Of a stretch of 64,000 nt of DNA, positions 55,492 to 64,000 are shown piece after piece. Position 1 is the first letter of the stretch. Every line of letters begins with the position of its first letter. Position numbers and translations under genes: made by a program. Source of the DNA: Mycolicibacterium anyangense (GTDB lineage Bacteria > Actinomycetota > Actinomycetes > Mycobacteriales > Mycobacteriaceae); contig NZ_AP022620.1 of assembly GCF_010731855.1 (NCBI RefSeq), forward strand, positions 1,798,001 through 1,862,000. The letters are read 5' to 3'. The notes under the pieces are model-generated. The model was not told the origin of the DNA. It saw only the letters and a program-made list of their open reading frames with translations, and made no database searches.

Positions 55492-56007
55492 TCAGCGGTG
55501 CTCGGAGTCCTCGTCGGCCTTGGCCGTCTCCCCGGCCTCGTCGGCAGACTCCGCCTCCTCAGCCTCGTCGGCGCTCCGTGCCTCATCGGCCTCGTCGACC
55601 GGGTGGACGGCAGCTTCCTCGGCCGGTTCCGGCAGTTCGGGCTCGTCGTCGCTGGGCAGGTCGGACTCCGGGTCCTCGGAGACCACCTCGTCCGGGTGCT
55701 CCTCGGCGGGGAGCTCCTCCGACAGTTCCTCGGGCAGGTCCTCGGCCGGGTAGTCGGCGTCGAACGTGGAGTACGTCGAGTCCACGACGTCCTCGTCGGA
55801 GTAGGCGATCGCCGGCTCGTCGGCCGGCTCGGGCTCGGCAGCCGGCTCCTTGTGCGAGCGCTCCCGGATCGCGTCGACGATCAGCAGGATCACCCCGAGG
55901 ACGCTGGCCGCGATGCACACCCAGGCGACCAGCTCATTACTGGTGACGACCGCGGTGACCAGGGCCGCCAGGCCGATCACCGCCAGTACCAGCGCAACGA
56001 TCAGCAT
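55492..56007 (-). CDS. Membrane protein with acidic repeat tail, Rv2144c-type
   Basis: A 171-residue protein with two membrane helices at the N-terminus (MLIVALVLAVIGLAALVTAVV and LVAWVCIAASVLGVILLIVDAI) followed by a long cytoplasmic-type tail made almost only of Asp, Glu, Ala, Ser and Pro, with DEA repeats (DEADEARSADEAEEAESADEAGE). It lies between the division genes and the accessory block like M. tuberculosis Rv2144c. The ATG follows GGAGG by seven bases. Function unknown; nearness to wag31 makes a role in polar growth possible but unproven. Confidence 0.78.
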   Translation of the reverse strand: MLIVALVLAVIGLAALVTAVVTSNELVAWVCIAASVLGVILLIVDAIRERSHKEPAAEPEPADEPAIAYSDEDVVDSTYSTFDADYPAEDLPEELSEELPAEEHPDEVVSEDPESDLPSDDEPELPEPAEEAAVHPVDEADEARSADEAEEAESADEAGETAKADEDSEHR

Positions 56008-56091
56008 GGGTCAACCTCCGGCAGCCAGATTCTTCGGTGGACTCGGACCCCGACCCGACGGAACAGCCCGAGGGAACGGCCCGGCGAAACC

Positions 56092-56904
56092 TTAGTTGTT
56101 GCCCCGGTTGAACTGGTTGAACGCGCCGCCGTCGGTGGCCGCACCGGAGTCGACCGGCGCCGCCGAGCCGCGCTGGCCCAGTTCCTCGAGCTGAGACTCC
56201 AGGTAGGTCTTGAGGCGGGTCCGGTACTCGCGCTCGAAGGTGCGCAGCTGCTCGAGCCGGCCTTCCAGCACGGTGCGCTGCTGGTTGATGGTGCCCATGA
56301 TCTCGGAGTGCTTGCGCTCGGCGTCGGCCTGCAGGGCGTCGGCCTTCTCCTGGGCCTGCCGCAGCTGGGTCTCCGACCGGGTCTGCGCGTCGGCCAGCAT
56401 CGCCTCGGAACGCTGCTTGGCGTCGGCGACGGTGGTCTCGGCGGTGTGCCGTGCCTCGGAGAGGATCTGGTCGGCATTGGCGCGCGCATCGGCGAGCAGC
56501 TTGTCGGCCTCGGCCTTGGCCGTGCCGGTCAACCGGTCGGCGGTGTCCTGGGCCAGGCTCAGCACCCGGGCGGCCTTGATGGCCTGCTCCTCGCTGACCG
56601 ACGGCGACGGCGCGGGCGCCGGCTGCGGTGCGGGGGCCGGTGCGGGCTCCGGCTCAGGCTCGGGCTGGTATAGCGGGATCGCCTGGGTGGGCTGCGGGAC
56701 GCCGCCACCGGCACGGGCCGAGGCCAGCTCCTGGTCGAGTTCGCTGACCCGCTGACGCAGGTCGGAGTTCTCCTCGATCAGCCGGGTCAGCTCGTTCTCC
56801 ACCAGGTCGAGAAAGGCGTCGACCTCGTCCTCGTTGTAGCCGCGCTTGCCGATGGGTGGCTTGCTGAACGCCACATTGTGCACGTCGGCCGGTGTAAGTG
56901 GCAT
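56092..56904 (-). CDS. wag31: Polar growth protein Wag31 (DivIVA)
   Basis: Coiled-coil protein that marks the cell poles and organises peptidoglycan and mycolate synthesis. The 270-residue product begins [33 protein letters not shown], the DivIVA membrane-binding domain, has a first coiled coil to about 65, a Pro/Glu-rich linker (about 66-105) with Thr73, the residue phosphorylated by PknA in M. tuberculosis Wag31, and a long second coiled coil (about 108-240). The Pro/Glu linker ([21 protein letters not shown]) is longer than usual. It is preceded by a 224-bp region holding its own promoter. Confidence 0.97.
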   Translation of the reverse strand: MPLTPADVHNVAFSKPPIGKRGYNEDEVDAFLDLVENELTRLIEENSDLRQRVSELDQELASARAGGGVPQPTQAIPLYQPEPEPEPAPAPAPQPAPAPSPSVSEEQAIKAARVLSLAQDTADRLTGTAKAEADKLLADARANADQILSEARHTAETTVADAKQRSEAMLADAQTRSETQLRQAQEKADALQADAERKHSEIMGTINQQRTVLEGRLEQLRTFEREYRTRLKTYLESQLEELGQRGSAAPVDSGAATDGGAFNQFNRGNN

Positions 56905-56944
56905 TGCCTGCCCCCTTGAGTCTGGACGGTCGAACCGATGTCAA

Positions 56945-56970
56945 AGTGTAGAAGAACGCATGTCGCGTTC
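56945..56970 (-). promoter_or_regulatory. wag31 promoter with overlapping palindrome
   Basis: On the minus strand TACACT (56950-56945) is a good -10, giving a leader of about 35 bases. Immediately upstream GAACGC-N5-GCGTTC (56954-56970) is a perfect six-base inverted repeat covering the spacer, placed where a regulator would block or help RNA polymerase. Confidence 0.5.
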
Positions 56971-57128
56971 ATCGTTCCGTACTGTAACTGGCGTCCATCC
57001 TGTCACACCAGAACCGTCGGTTGCGCGCGAGACCAATAATTAAGAGCGAATTTCAAACTTTCCGCCCTCTCCGCTCGGCGCGCCTCACCCCGTTTCGTGA
57101 ACTTCCGGAGTAGTCTGCGCGGTCTTGA

Positions 57129-57428
57129 TCAGGCCGCCGCAGCCGCCGCGTTGAACGCCAGCTGCATCCCGATGAACGCCACCAGCAGCAACACCATGAT
57201 CGACAGGTCGAAGCGCACCGCACCGATCGTCAGCTGCGGTATCAGCCGGCGCAGGAGCTTCACCGGAGGGTCGGTGACGGTCATGATCGCCTCGAGGACC
57301 ACCACGGTGACGCCACGCGGATGCCAATCCCTGGCGAAGGAGCGGATGAACTCCACGACGACCCGGGCGATGAGCAGCAGCCAGAAGATGAACAGCGCGA
57401 AACCCAGGATTTCGAAGAACAGCGCCAA
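57129..57428 (-). CDS. YggT-family membrane protein, Rv2146c-type
   Basis: A 99-residue membrane protein with two hairpin-like hydrophobic regions (FEILGFALFIFWLLLIARVVVEFI and DLSIMVLLLVAFIGMQLAF) flanking TDPPVKLLRRLIPQL, the YggT family core. It corresponds to Rv2146c and lies between sepF and wag31 as in most actinobacteria and Gram-positives, which suggests a division or polar-growth link. The start appears to be TTG at 57428, with AAGGA about 11 bases upstream; no ATG or GTG is available nearby. Confidence 0.9.
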   Translation of the reverse strand: MALFFEILGFALFIFWLLLIARVVVEFIRSFARDWHPRGVTVVVLEAIMTVTDPPVKLLRRLIPQLTIGAVRFDLSIMVLLLVAFIGMQLAFNAAAAAA

Positions 57429-57542
57429 CTAAAGCCGGTCCTTACTCAGCAGCGGATGTGACATTGCCGACATCGCTGGGGTGACTCCAGCGCGACGCCG
57501 CCAGCCTACCTAGTAGACGGGCGGCGCCGGATGTCGGCTGAG

Positions 57543-58211
57543 TCACTGATAGCTGTAGAAGCCCGCCTCGGCGATCCGGCGGCGCTCCTCGGCACTGACG
57601 TCGACGTCAGCCGGGGACAGCAGGAAGACCTTCGTGGCGACCTTGTCGAACGAGCCACGCAGGGCGAAGGCCAGACCGGCGGCGAAGTCCACCAGCCGCT
57701 TGGCGTCGGCGTTGTCCATCGAGACCAGGTCCATGATCACCGGCTGACCATCGCGGAACCGCTCACCGATGGTGCGGGCTTCGCTGTAGTCCTTGGGGCG
57801 CAGCGTAGTGATCTTCGACAGCGGGCTGCCCGCCTCGAACAGTTCGGCCATCCGGCGAGGGTCCATCGCCAGCGCGCCGCGGGTGGAACCGCGCAGCGAA
57901 CCGAACCGCGAAGGGCGCGGCATGTCGTCGAACTCGCGCGAGCGGAACCGCGGCTCCTCGGCATAGGGGGCGCGGAAGCCTCCGGTCGGCGCGTAGTCGG
58001 CCTCGCGCGGGTCGTCGTATTCCCGGGCGCCGCGAGGATCCCGGTCGTCGTACCGGCCGGGACGCTCGTAGGTGTCCTCGGCGAAGCGCTCACCGCGACG
58101 CGGGTAGCCGCCGCGGCTGGCGCCGCGATCGTCGTCGTCGTAGTACTCGTCGTCGTAATCGTCCATAGGGGCCATCCCGAAGTAGGCCTTGACCTTGTGG
58201 AGAGTGCTCAT
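57543..58211 (-). CDS. sepF: Cell division protein SepF
   Basis: FtsZ-binding, membrane-associated division protein, essential in mycobacteria as the FtsZ tether. The 222-residue product has the N-terminal amphipathic helix [15 protein letters not shown], an Asp/Arg/Tyr-rich disordered linker (about 17-120) and the C-terminal SepF domain (about 130-215: [53 protein letters not shown]...[13 protein letters not shown]). It is in the usual ylm order between yggT and yggS. Confidence 0.96.
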   Translation of the reverse strand: MSTLHKVKAYFGMAPMDDYDDEYYDDDDRGASRGGYPRRGERFAEDTYERPGRYDDRDPRGAREYDDPREADYAPTGGFRAPYAEEPRFRSREFDDMPRPSRFGSLRGSTRGALAMDPRRMAELFEAGSPLSKITTLRPKDYSEARTIGERFRDGQPVIMDLVSMDNADAKRLVDFAAGLAFALRGSFDKVATKVFLLSPADVDVSAEERRRIAEAGFYSYQ

Positions 58212-58274
58212 CGCTGGACCCTTCTAGAGCGTGAAGTTCGGTGTCTGTGATGAAGATGTGACTGGAGTGACTAC

Positions 58275-59012
58275 TCAGGGAGACGTTAGAGGACGTTGTC
58301 CCAGAAGCGCTGTACCGACACGCACACACGTCGAACCGTGTCGCACTGCGGCTTCCAGGTCACCGGACATCCCGGCGGACAGTTCGGTGGCCTCCGGATG
58401 CCGGTGCAGCACGCGGCGGTGTTCGCAGGCCAGTGCCGCGAACGCGGTGTCGGGGTCGGCACCGCGCGGCGGGACGGCCATCAGTCCGATCAGCGACAGC
58501 CCCTCGGCGTCGGCCACCTGGTCGCAGATCGCGTCGACGGCGGCCGGATCACCGATGTCCACCCCACCGCGTTCGGTGTCCCCGTCCAGGCTGATCTGCA
58601 CGAAGACCTTCACCGGACCGGTCCGCAGACCGTGTTCGATGGCCTGTTGGGCACCGCGGTCCAGTGCGGTCACGACTTTCGGGGCGCTCAGCGAGTGCAC
58701 CGTATCCGCCCATGCCGCAATGTGTTTGGCCTTGTTGCGCTGGATCTGGCCGACCATGTGCCAGCGCACGCCCTGGGCTGCCGTCAGGGCCTGCAGCTCG
58801 GTCACCTTGGCCGAGGCCTCCTGGTCGCGCGACTCCCCGAAACTGCGGCACCCCAACCGCCAGAGGATCGCCACATCACTGGCCGGGAAGAACTTGGTGA
58901 TCGGCAGCAGCTCCACGTCTGCCGCGTCGCGCCCGGCTGCCTGCGCGGCGGCGGTCAGCCGGTCCCGTAGCCCGGCCAGCGCCGCGGCCAGATCCGATTC
59001 GCGGTCGCTCAT
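58275..59012 (-). CDS. YggS-family PLP-homeostasis protein, Rv2148c-type
   Basis: A 245-residue alanine-racemase-fold protein that carries PLP without racemase activity and controls free PLP pools. The PLP Lys lies in LLPITKFFPASDV; WHMVGQIQRNKAKHI, KVFVQISLDGDTERGG and LSAGMSGDLEAAVRHGSTCVRVGTALLG are the family motifs, the last being the phosphate-binding end. The ATG at 59012 overlaps the yfiH stop (ATGA), which favours it over the ATG at 59021. Located in the ftsZ-sepF cluster as in many bacteria. Confidence 0.93.
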   Translation of the reverse strand: MSDRESDLAAALAGLRDRLTAAAQAAGRDAADVELLPITKFFPASDVAILWRLGCRSFGESRDQEASAKVTELQALTAAQGVRWHMVGQIQRNKAKHIAAWADTVHSLSAPKVVTALDRGAQQAIEHGLRTGPVKVFVQISLDGDTERGGVDIGDPAAVDAICDQVADAEGLSLIGLMAVPPRGADPDTAFAALACEHRRVLHRHPEATELSAGMSGDLEAAVRHGSTCVRVGTALLGQRPLTSP

Positions 59013-59716
59013 TCCATCCACACCAGAGCTGCCAGCCGGCCGGTCGGCGCGCCACGGCGGTGGCTGAACAAATTCTTGTCGGCCACGGTGCAGCGCGGGT
59101 CGATGTCGATGGCCTTGACACCCGCGGCCTGCAATTGGCGGGCGATCCCGGCGCGCAGATCCAGCCCGGCGGTCCCCCGCGCCGTGGTGGTCCGGCTGCC
59201 GGGCAGGCGGGCTTCGACCTCGGCGGCCATGGCGTCCGGTACTTCATAGTTGGCCCCACTGACCGACGGACCCAGCAGCACGGAGATGTCCTCGGTCCGG
59301 GCGCCGGCGGCCAGCATGGCCTCCAGGGTGCGCAGCACGACACCGTTGGCCGCGCCGACCCGTCCGGCATGTGCCCCGGCCACCACCCCGGCCCGGGCAT
59401 CGGCCATCAACACCGGCACACAATCGGCTGTCACCACGGCCAGCGCCAGTCGCGGCGTCGTCGTCACCAAGGCATCGGTGTCGTCGATCGGCTCGGTGCG
59501 TGGTGCGTCGACGACGGCCACGTGATCACTGTGGGTCTGGTTCATCCACACCACGTGATCCGGCGGCAACCCGACGGCCTTGGCCAACCGGGCCCGATTC
59601 GCGGCGACCGCGGCAGGATCGTCGCCGACGTGGTCGCCGAGGTTGAAGGTGTCGAACGGCGGTTTGGAAACTCCGCCGGCCCGAGTAGTGGTCACCCGGC
59701 GGATGCGAACAGTCAC
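59009..59716 (-). CDS. YfiH/laccase-domain (polyphenol oxidase-fold) protein, Rv2149c-type
   Basis: A 235-residue protein of the family now known as purine nucleoside phosphorylase/adenosine deaminase-type multicopper-unrelated enzymes. NQTHSDHVAVVD gives the first His, LAVVTADCVPVLMADARAGVVAGAHAGRVGAANGVV the Cys and second His of the zinc site. The usual H-A-G-W-R-G is H-A-G-R-V-G here. The start is GTG at 59716, with GATACT seven bases upstream, so a promoter exists inside the cluster between ftsZ and yfiH. Co-transcription with yggS is indicated by the 4-bp overlap. Confidence 0.9.
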   Translation of the reverse strand: MTVRIRRVTTTRAGGVSKPPFDTFNLGDHVGDDPAAVAANRARLAKAVGLPPDHVVWMNQTHSDHVAVVDAPRTEPIDDTDALVTTTPRLALAVVTADCVPVLMADARAGVVAGAHAGRVGAANGVVLRTLEAMLAAGARTEDISVLLGPSVSGANYEVPDAMAAEVEARLPGSRTTTARGTAGLDLRAGIARQLQAAGVKAIDIDPRCTVADKNLFSHRRGAPTGRLAALVWME

Positions 59717-59723
59717 AGGACCC

Positions 59724-59729
59724 AGTATC
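59724..59729 (-). promoter_or_regulatory. Predicted leaderless promoter of yfiH (-10 element)
   Basis: GATACT on the minus strand, then seven bases, then the GTG at 59716. Confidence 0.4.
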
Positions 59730-59750
59730 CGGTCGCGTGACGGGCGGCGG

Positions 59751-60914
59751 TCAGTGCCGCATGAAGGGCGGCACGTCGACGTCGTCGTCGGAGATGCCGC
59801 CATCGTCGCCGCCACCGATCCGGACGGTGGCACCGTTGGTCGGAGCGGGCACGCTGGCCGCGTCGATCGGATCGAACAGCGACGAGCTGAGCTTGCCCGC
59901 TGCCCCCTGCGCAATGCCGGAGCCGGTGGCGGACGGCGCCGCGCCGACAACCGGCTTGCGGCTGGGACCGGCGGCGTCGAAGCCGGCGGCGATGACCGTC
60001 ACCCGGACCTCGTCACCCAGCGAATCGTCGATGACGGTGCCGAAGATGATGTTGGCCTCGGCGTGCGCGGCGTCCTGGACCAACGAGGCGGCCTCGTTGA
60101 TCTCGAACAGACCCAGATCGCTGCCACCGGCGATGGACATCAGCACGCCCTGGGCGCCTTCCATCGACGCTTCCAGCAGTGGCGAGTTGATCGCGATCTC
60201 GGCGGCCTTGAGCGCGCGGCCGTCGCCGCGGGCCGAGCCGATGCCCATCAGGGCGGTGCCCGCGCCGCTCATGATGCCCTTGACGTCGGCGAAGTCGACG
60301 TTGATCAGGCCGGGCGTGGTGATCAGGTCGGTGATGCCCTGCACGCCGTTGAGCAGCACCTCGTCGGCGCTGCGGAAGGCGTCCATCAGCGAGACGTTGG
60401 CGTCGCCCATCTGCAGCAGCCGGTCATTGGGGATGACGATGAGGGTGTCGCAGCTCTCGCGCAGGGCGGTGATGCCGGCCTCGGCCTGGTTCGAGCGGCG
60501 CTTGCCCTCGAAGGAGAACGGGCGGGTCACGACGCCGACGGTGAGCGCGCCGAGCTTGCGGGCGATGGTGGCCACCACCGGCGCGCCGCCGGTACCGGTG
60601 CCACCACCCTCACCTGCGGTGACGAAGACCATGTCCGCGCCGCGCAGCAGTTCCTCGATCTCGTCCTTGGCGTCCTCGGCGGCCTTGCGGCCGACCTCCG
60701 GGTCCGCGCCGGCACCAAGGCCCCGGGTGGAGTCGCGGCCGACGTCGAGCTTGACGTCGGCGTCGCTCATCAACAGCGCCTGGGCGTCGGTGTTGATCGC
60801 GATGAACTCCACGCCCTTGAGTCCCTGCTCGATCATGCGGTTGACGGCGTTGACACCGCCGCCACCGATGCCAACGACCTTGATAACGGCGAGGTAGTTA
60901 TGCGGGGGGGTCAT
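59751..60914 (-). CDS. ftsZ: Cell division GTPase FtsZ
   Basis: Tubulin homologue that forms the Z-ring. The 387-residue protein has the nucleotide-binding start [17 protein letters not shown], the tubulin signature GGGTGTGG at 103-110, the T7-loop region ([20 protein letters not shown]) and the acidic C-terminal peptide [12 protein letters not shown] used by SepF and FtsW. ATG at 60914 with GGAGGAAA about 11 bases upstream. The 206-bp gap before it shows that ftsZ has its own promoter region, separate from ftsQ. Confidence 0.98.
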   Translation of the reverse strand: MTPPHNYLAVIKVVGIGGGGVNAVNRMIEQGLKGVEFIAINTDAQALLMSDADVKLDVGRDSTRGLGAGADPEVGRKAAEDAKDEIEELLRGADMVFVTAGEGGGTGTGGAPVVATIARKLGALTVGVVTRPFSFEGKRRSNQAEAGITALRESCDTLIVIPNDRLLQMGDANVSLMDAFRSADEVLLNGVQGITDLITTPGLINVDFADVKGIMSGAGTALMGIGSARGDGRALKAAEIAINSPLLEASMEGAQGVLMSIAGGSDLGLFEINEAASLVQDAAHAEANIIFGTVIDDSLGDEVRVTVIAAGFDAAGPSRKPVVGAAPSATGSGIAQGAAGKLSSSLFDPIDAASVPAPTNGATVRIGGGDDGGISDDDVDVPPFMRH

Positions 60915-61120
60915 CGTCTCGTCTTTCCTCCCTGGTGGGGATCGGGGTGGGCGCGACACTCCCTGCTCTGCAAACCCTCAACCTCAACCTAAGGCTTAGA
61001 GTTATGTCAAGTAGTTCCGCGCAACCAGAACGGTATGGCCGGTCCGCGCCGTATTGGGGAGGCGCGCCGACGTGTCGCGGTCGAAATTTCCCGCGATGTC
61101 GATCACGCCGGCAACCATGA
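60915..61120 (-). promoter_or_regulatory. ftsZ promoter region
   Basis: The 206 bp between ftsQ and ftsZ contain a TTGACA hexamer on the minus strand (61010-61005), followed by CTCTAAGCCTTAGG and two tandem TTGAGG units (60978-60991). A -10 box at the standard distance is not clear. No open reading frame is seen. Confidence 0.4.
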
Positions 61121-62140
61121 CTACTTGACGGTCGGCAGGTCCGGGCTCGACACGTCGTAGGTCCGACCGGGCTGGGTCAGCAGCGCCGCGAGCTTCTCGG
61201 CCTTCTCCTGGGTACGGTCGGTGGTCCCCCACACCACGGTGCGGCCATCGGTCAGCGTCAACGTCACCGAGGCCACCGACGGCGCGGCCACCCGGCTCAC
61301 CTGCCCGACCACGTCGGGGCTCAGCGCCGTCATCACCTCCAGCGCGGCGCGGGTCGGCTCATCGTTGGGCCCCGGATTGTCGACATCGATATAGGGCAGC
61401 CCCGGCGGCGGCGGCGCGGTGGCGAAGTCGACGCCGTCCTTGTCGAACAGGTGTGGGCCGTCCGGATAGTCCTTCACCACGATCGGGACGCGCTCGACGA
61501 TCGTGATGCGCAGGGTCGAGGGGTACTCGCGCTGCACGCGCGCACTGGCCACCCGGCGAATACCGGCCACCCGATCGGCCACCGCGTCGGTGTTGATCTG
61601 CAGCAGGGGGGTGCCGGTCCGGACCTTGGCCGCGTCCACCACCTCTTCGCGGGTCACCGCTCCGATACCGGTGATCACCAGCGAGCGTGCCGACATCACC
61701 GGGGTGAAGTACAGGATCAGACCGAGACCGACACCGACGACGCTCAGCACGATCAGCCAGACCAGGAGCCGTAGCCCGCGAACAGTCCTGCGGCCCAACT
61801 GTTTCGGCGCCTCGTCCTGCTGACTGCTGACACGCCGCTTGGCCTCGCGGCGGGCCTCCTCGATGGCCCGAGCCCGGGCCTGGGCCTCGCGGCGTTCGGC
61901 CCGCTCCCGGCGGGCCCGGCGGCGCGGGCCCTCGAGATCGGACTCGTCGGTATCCAGGGCGTCCCCGGCGTCGTCAGTGTCCCCGGCGTCGTCGGTGCCC
62001 GGCGATTCCGGCGCGGCGTCAGGAGCGGCGGCGGTGGCTATGTCGTCGTCGAGATCGACGTTCTGCACGTCCTCACTCGCGGTTTCGCGCCCAGACGTCG
62101 GTTTCGGCGAATCAGGGGCGGGCGGTTGCGGCTCGGTCAC
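61121..62140 (-). CDS. ftsQ: Cell division protein FtsQ
   Basis: Divisome assembly protein of the FtsQ-FtsB-FtsL subcomplex. The 339-residue product has a long acidic then basic cytoplasmic tail (1-120, with [27 protein letters not shown]), one membrane helix (about 122-146), the POTRA domain (about 150-220: [31 protein letters not shown]) and the beta domain ending [16 protein letters not shown]. The GTG at 62140 overlaps the murC stop (GTGA). Confidence 0.95.
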   Translation of the reverse strand: MTEPQPPAPDSPKPTSGRETASEDVQNVDLDDDIATAAAPDAAPESPGTDDAGDTDDAGDALDTDESDLEGPRRRARRERAERREAQARARAIEEARREAKRRVSSQQDEAPKQLGRRTVRGLRLLVWLIVLSVVGVGLGLILYFTPVMSARSLVITGIGAVTREEVVDAAKVRTGTPLLQINTDAVADRVAGIRRVASARVQREYPSTLRITIVERVPIVVKDYPDGPHLFDKDGVDFATAPPPPGLPYIDVDNPGPNDEPTRAALEVMTALSPDVVGQVSRVAAPSVASVTLTLTDGRTVVWGTTDRTQEKAEKLAALLTQPGRTYDVSSPDLPTVK

Positions 62141-63576
62141 CGCACCTCCCGGCCGACCTTGTCCTGGATCGCGGCCAGGATCTCCGGGCCGAGCATGGTC
62201 ACATCGCCGGCACCCATGGTGACCACGACGTCGCCGCCCCGCACCGCATCCGCCACCCGAGCGGCCACCGCCGAGAAGTCCGCCACATAGCGCACCGGCA
62301 CGCTGACGTACTCGGCGACTGTCGCCCCGCTGATACCGGCCAGCGGCTGTTCCCGCGCGGCGTACACGTCGAGCACGAACACCTCGTCGGCGGTGTCCAG
62401 GGCGGCGCCGAACTCACGCGCGAAAGTCTTTGTGCGGGAATACAAATGGGGCTGGAAGACGACGATGGCGCGTCCGCCGGTCTCCTGCGCCAGCCCCCGC
62501 AGCGTCGTGAGCGCCGCGGTGACCTTCGTCGGGTGGTGGGCGTAGTCATCGAACACCCGCACCCCGGCGCCGATCCCGATGAGCTCGAATCGTCTACGGA
62601 CACCTTCGAATTGGGCAAGCGCCTCGAGCACGAGTTCTGGTTCCGCACCGGCTCGGGTGGCCGCGAGCAGAGCCCCTAGCGCGTTCAGCGCCATATGCCG
62701 CCCGGGCACGGCCAGTCGCATCGCTCTGGGGTTGGTCTCCCCCGCCAGCTGCACCGTCGCCACCGCGCTCGTACCCTGCTGGACCCAGTCGACCAGCTCG
62801 GCGTCCAGATCGCCGTGTCCGGCGCTGCCGTACCGCAGCACCGCGATGCCCTTGGCCGCCGTGCGATCGGCAAGTGCCGCTGCCCCCGGGTCGTCGGCAC
62901 AGGCCACCAGGGTGCCACCCGGTCGCAACCGTTCCATGAACGCGTCGAAGACTTGGACGTAAGCCGCTTCAGTGCCGAAGAAGTCCAGATGATCGGCTTC
63001 GACATTGGTCACCACGACGATGTCGGGCTGGTACTCCACCAGCGAGCCGTCGCTCTCGTCGCCTTCGGCGACGAAGTACGGGCCGCTGCCGTTGTGCGCG
63101 TTCGTTCCCGCCTCGCCCAGGTCACCCCCGACCGCGAACGACGGGTCGAACCCGCAGTGCTGCAACGCCACGATGAGCATCGACGTCGTCGTGGTCTTGC
63201 CCGCGGTTCCGGTGACCATCAGCGTCGTGTCACCGGCCATCAGCTTGGCCAGCACCACCGGGCGCAGGATCACCGGGATACCGCGGCGGGCGGCCTCGAC
63301 GAGCTCGGGGTTGGTCTTGGGAATCGCGGCGTGCGTGGTGATCACCGCCGTCGGGCCGCCGGGCAGCAGGTCCAGGTTGGCCGCGTCGTGGCCGATGCTG
63401 ATCTGGGCGCCGCGCGCCCGCAGCGCCACCACGCCCCGGGACTCCTTGGCATCCGAGCCCGACACCAGTCCCCCGCGATCGAGCAGGATGCGGGCGATCC
63501 CGGACATCCCGGCGCCGCCGATGCCGACCATGTGCACCCGCTGCAGTTCCGGCGGCAGGCTCTTTGCGGCGCTCAT
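62137..63576 (-). CDS. murC: UDP-N-acetylmuramate-L-alanine ligase MurC
   Basis: Adds L-Ala to UDP-MurNAc in the cytoplasmic phase of peptidoglycan synthesis. The 479-residue enzyme has the N-terminal UDP-binding motif [17 protein letters not shown], the ATP P-loop GTAGKTTT at 123-130, the catalytic Glu/His region ([22 protein letters not shown]) and the C-terminal domain with [10 protein letters not shown]. Its ATG overlaps the murG stop (ATGA), so murG-murC-ftsQ is one translationally coupled unit. Confidence 0.97.
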   Translation of the reverse strand: MSAAKSLPPELQRVHMVGIGGAGMSGIARILLDRGGLVSGSDAKESRGVVALRARGAQISIGHDAANLDLLPGGPTAVITTHAAIPKTNPELVEAARRGIPVILRPVVLAKLMAGDTTLMVTGTAGKTTTTSMLIVALQHCGFDPSFAVGGDLGEAGTNAHNGSGPYFVAEGDESDGSLVEYQPDIVVVTNVEADHLDFFGTEAAYVQVFDAFMERLRPGGTLVACADDPGAAALADRTAAKGIAVLRYGSAGHGDLDAELVDWVQQGTSAVATVQLAGETNPRAMRLAVPGRHMALNALGALLAATRAGAEPELVLEALAQFEGVRRRFELIGIGAGVRVFDDYAHHPTKVTAALTTLRGLAQETGGRAIVVFQPHLYSRTKTFAREFGAALDTADEVFVLDVYAAREQPLAGISGATVAEYVSVPVRYVADFSAVAARVADAVRGGDVVVTMGAGDVTMLGPEILAAIQDKVGREVR

Positions 63577-64000
63577 CGGCCGGCCCTGGCGACGTCGAGA
63601 GCCACCTCGGCGACCCGGCGGGCGGCATCGCGGTGACCGACCTGCGCGGCCGCCGCGGTCATGGCGGCCAGTCGCGGGGCGTCGGTGAGCAGGCCGACGA
63701 CCTCACGGCCGACGAACTCGCCGGTGAGGTCGGCGTCGGCGACCAGCAGGCCGCCACCGGCGTTGACCACGGGCAGCGCGTTGAGCCGCTGCTCACCGTT
63801 GCCGATCGGCAGCGGCACGTACACCGCAGGCAGCCCGACCGCCGACACCTCGGCCACCGTCATCGCACCCGAACGGCAGATGGCCAGATCAGCCGCGGCG
63901 TAGGCGAGGTTCATCTCGTAGAGGTAGGGCACCGCGACGTAGGGCGGGTCGCCCGGCTGCGGGGTGCGCAGGTCCAGGGTGTTCTTCGGACCGTGGGCGT
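63573..64000 (-). CDS. murG: MurG, UDP-GlcNAc transferase (C-terminal part, cut by window edge)
   Basis: Lipid II synthase at the inner face of the membrane. Only the last 141 residues are in the window. The frame is open to the right edge: [16 protein letters not shown]...[66 protein letters not shown]. The last part contains the MurG donor-site pattern (A-x-D-L-x-x-x-R-x-G-A-x-T-x-x-E and L-P-x-x-x-x-x-Q-x-x-N-A, with the usual A-x-H-Q replaced by NGEQRLNA). Ends ATGA-overlapping with murC. Confidence 0.94.
   Translation of the reverse strand, partial: AHGPKNTLDLRTPQPGDPPYVAVPYLYEMNLAYAAADLAICRSGAMTVAEVSAVGLPAVYVPLPIGNGEQRLNALPVVNAGGGLLVADADLTGEFVGREVVGLLTDAPRLAAMTAAAAQVGHRDAARRVAEVALDVARAGR

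Noticed and set aside
56928..56944. Second SOS box before wag31 (TCGAAC-CGAT-GTCAAA)
   Set aside because: Only the first half-site fits; the second half has three of six positions wrong.

Overview
The window is a high-GC chromosomal segment from a mycobacterium outside the tuberculosis complex, most likely a fast-growing or environmental Mycolicibacterium-type species. Gene order follows the Mycobacterium tuberculosis Rv2110c-Rv2153c backbone (prcB-pup-dop, mpa, lppK, trmI, hisG-hisE, metH, mshC-cysQ, uppP, lppL-pyrD, dapE2, wag31-sepF-yfiH-ftsZ-ftsQ-murC-murG). Proteins of the proteasome, mycothiol and division loci match my recollection of the M. tuberculosis proteins nearly residue for residue. 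GTG starts, 1- to 4-bp stop/start overlaps and leaderless promoters (a TANNNT -10 element 6-8 nt before an ATG or GTG) are common.

Layout. 0-7.3 kb: the Pup-proteasome locus (prcB partial, pup, dop on the minus strand; mpa), with a plus-strand group between dop and mpa that holds an amidohydrolase, two related membrane proteins and an Rv2114-type protein. 7.5-15.1 kb: an MTB12-like secreted protein and LppK, DUF503, TrmI, a Cas4/AddB-like Fe-S nuclease with a thioesterase, a secreted protein with YadA-head-like repeats, hisE-hisG and a small lipoprotein. 15.1-22.4 kb: sugar permease, HAD phosphatase, an E. coli-type MetH and a PAC2 protein. 22.4-29.1 kb: an accessory stretch with a 901-residue secreted beta-propeller protein whose C-terminus looks like an aerolysin/ETX-MTX2 pore former, a 13E12-type HNH protein under a perfect SOS box, and a two-subunit acyl-CoA dehydrogenase operon behind a TetR-like palindrome. 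29.1-42.7 kb: backbone again (SDR, mshC, cysQ, Rv2133c-Rv2137c homologues, uppP, lppL, pyrD, PEBP, dapE2).

42.7-54.0 kb: an accessory block that starts at tRNA-Leu(GAG). It holds RclC-like, TerC, acetamidase, RidA and glutamine amidotransferase genes, then a complete group 3b [NiFe] hydrogenase operon (beta, gamma, small, large, maturation protease). Divergent from the hydrogenase is an unusual pyruvate-kinase-like gene. The intergenic region between them carries a DosR-type palindrome, which suggests one hypoxia-controlled regulon linking hydrogen metabolism to a PEP/pyruvate-type enzyme. This is the strongest candidate system in the window.

54-64 kb: the division and cell-wall cluster on the minus strand (Rv2144c-like, wag31, yggT, sepF, yggS, yfiH, ftsZ, ftsQ, murC, murG truncated by the window edge). 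I saw no CRISPR array, integrase, transposase or rRNA.
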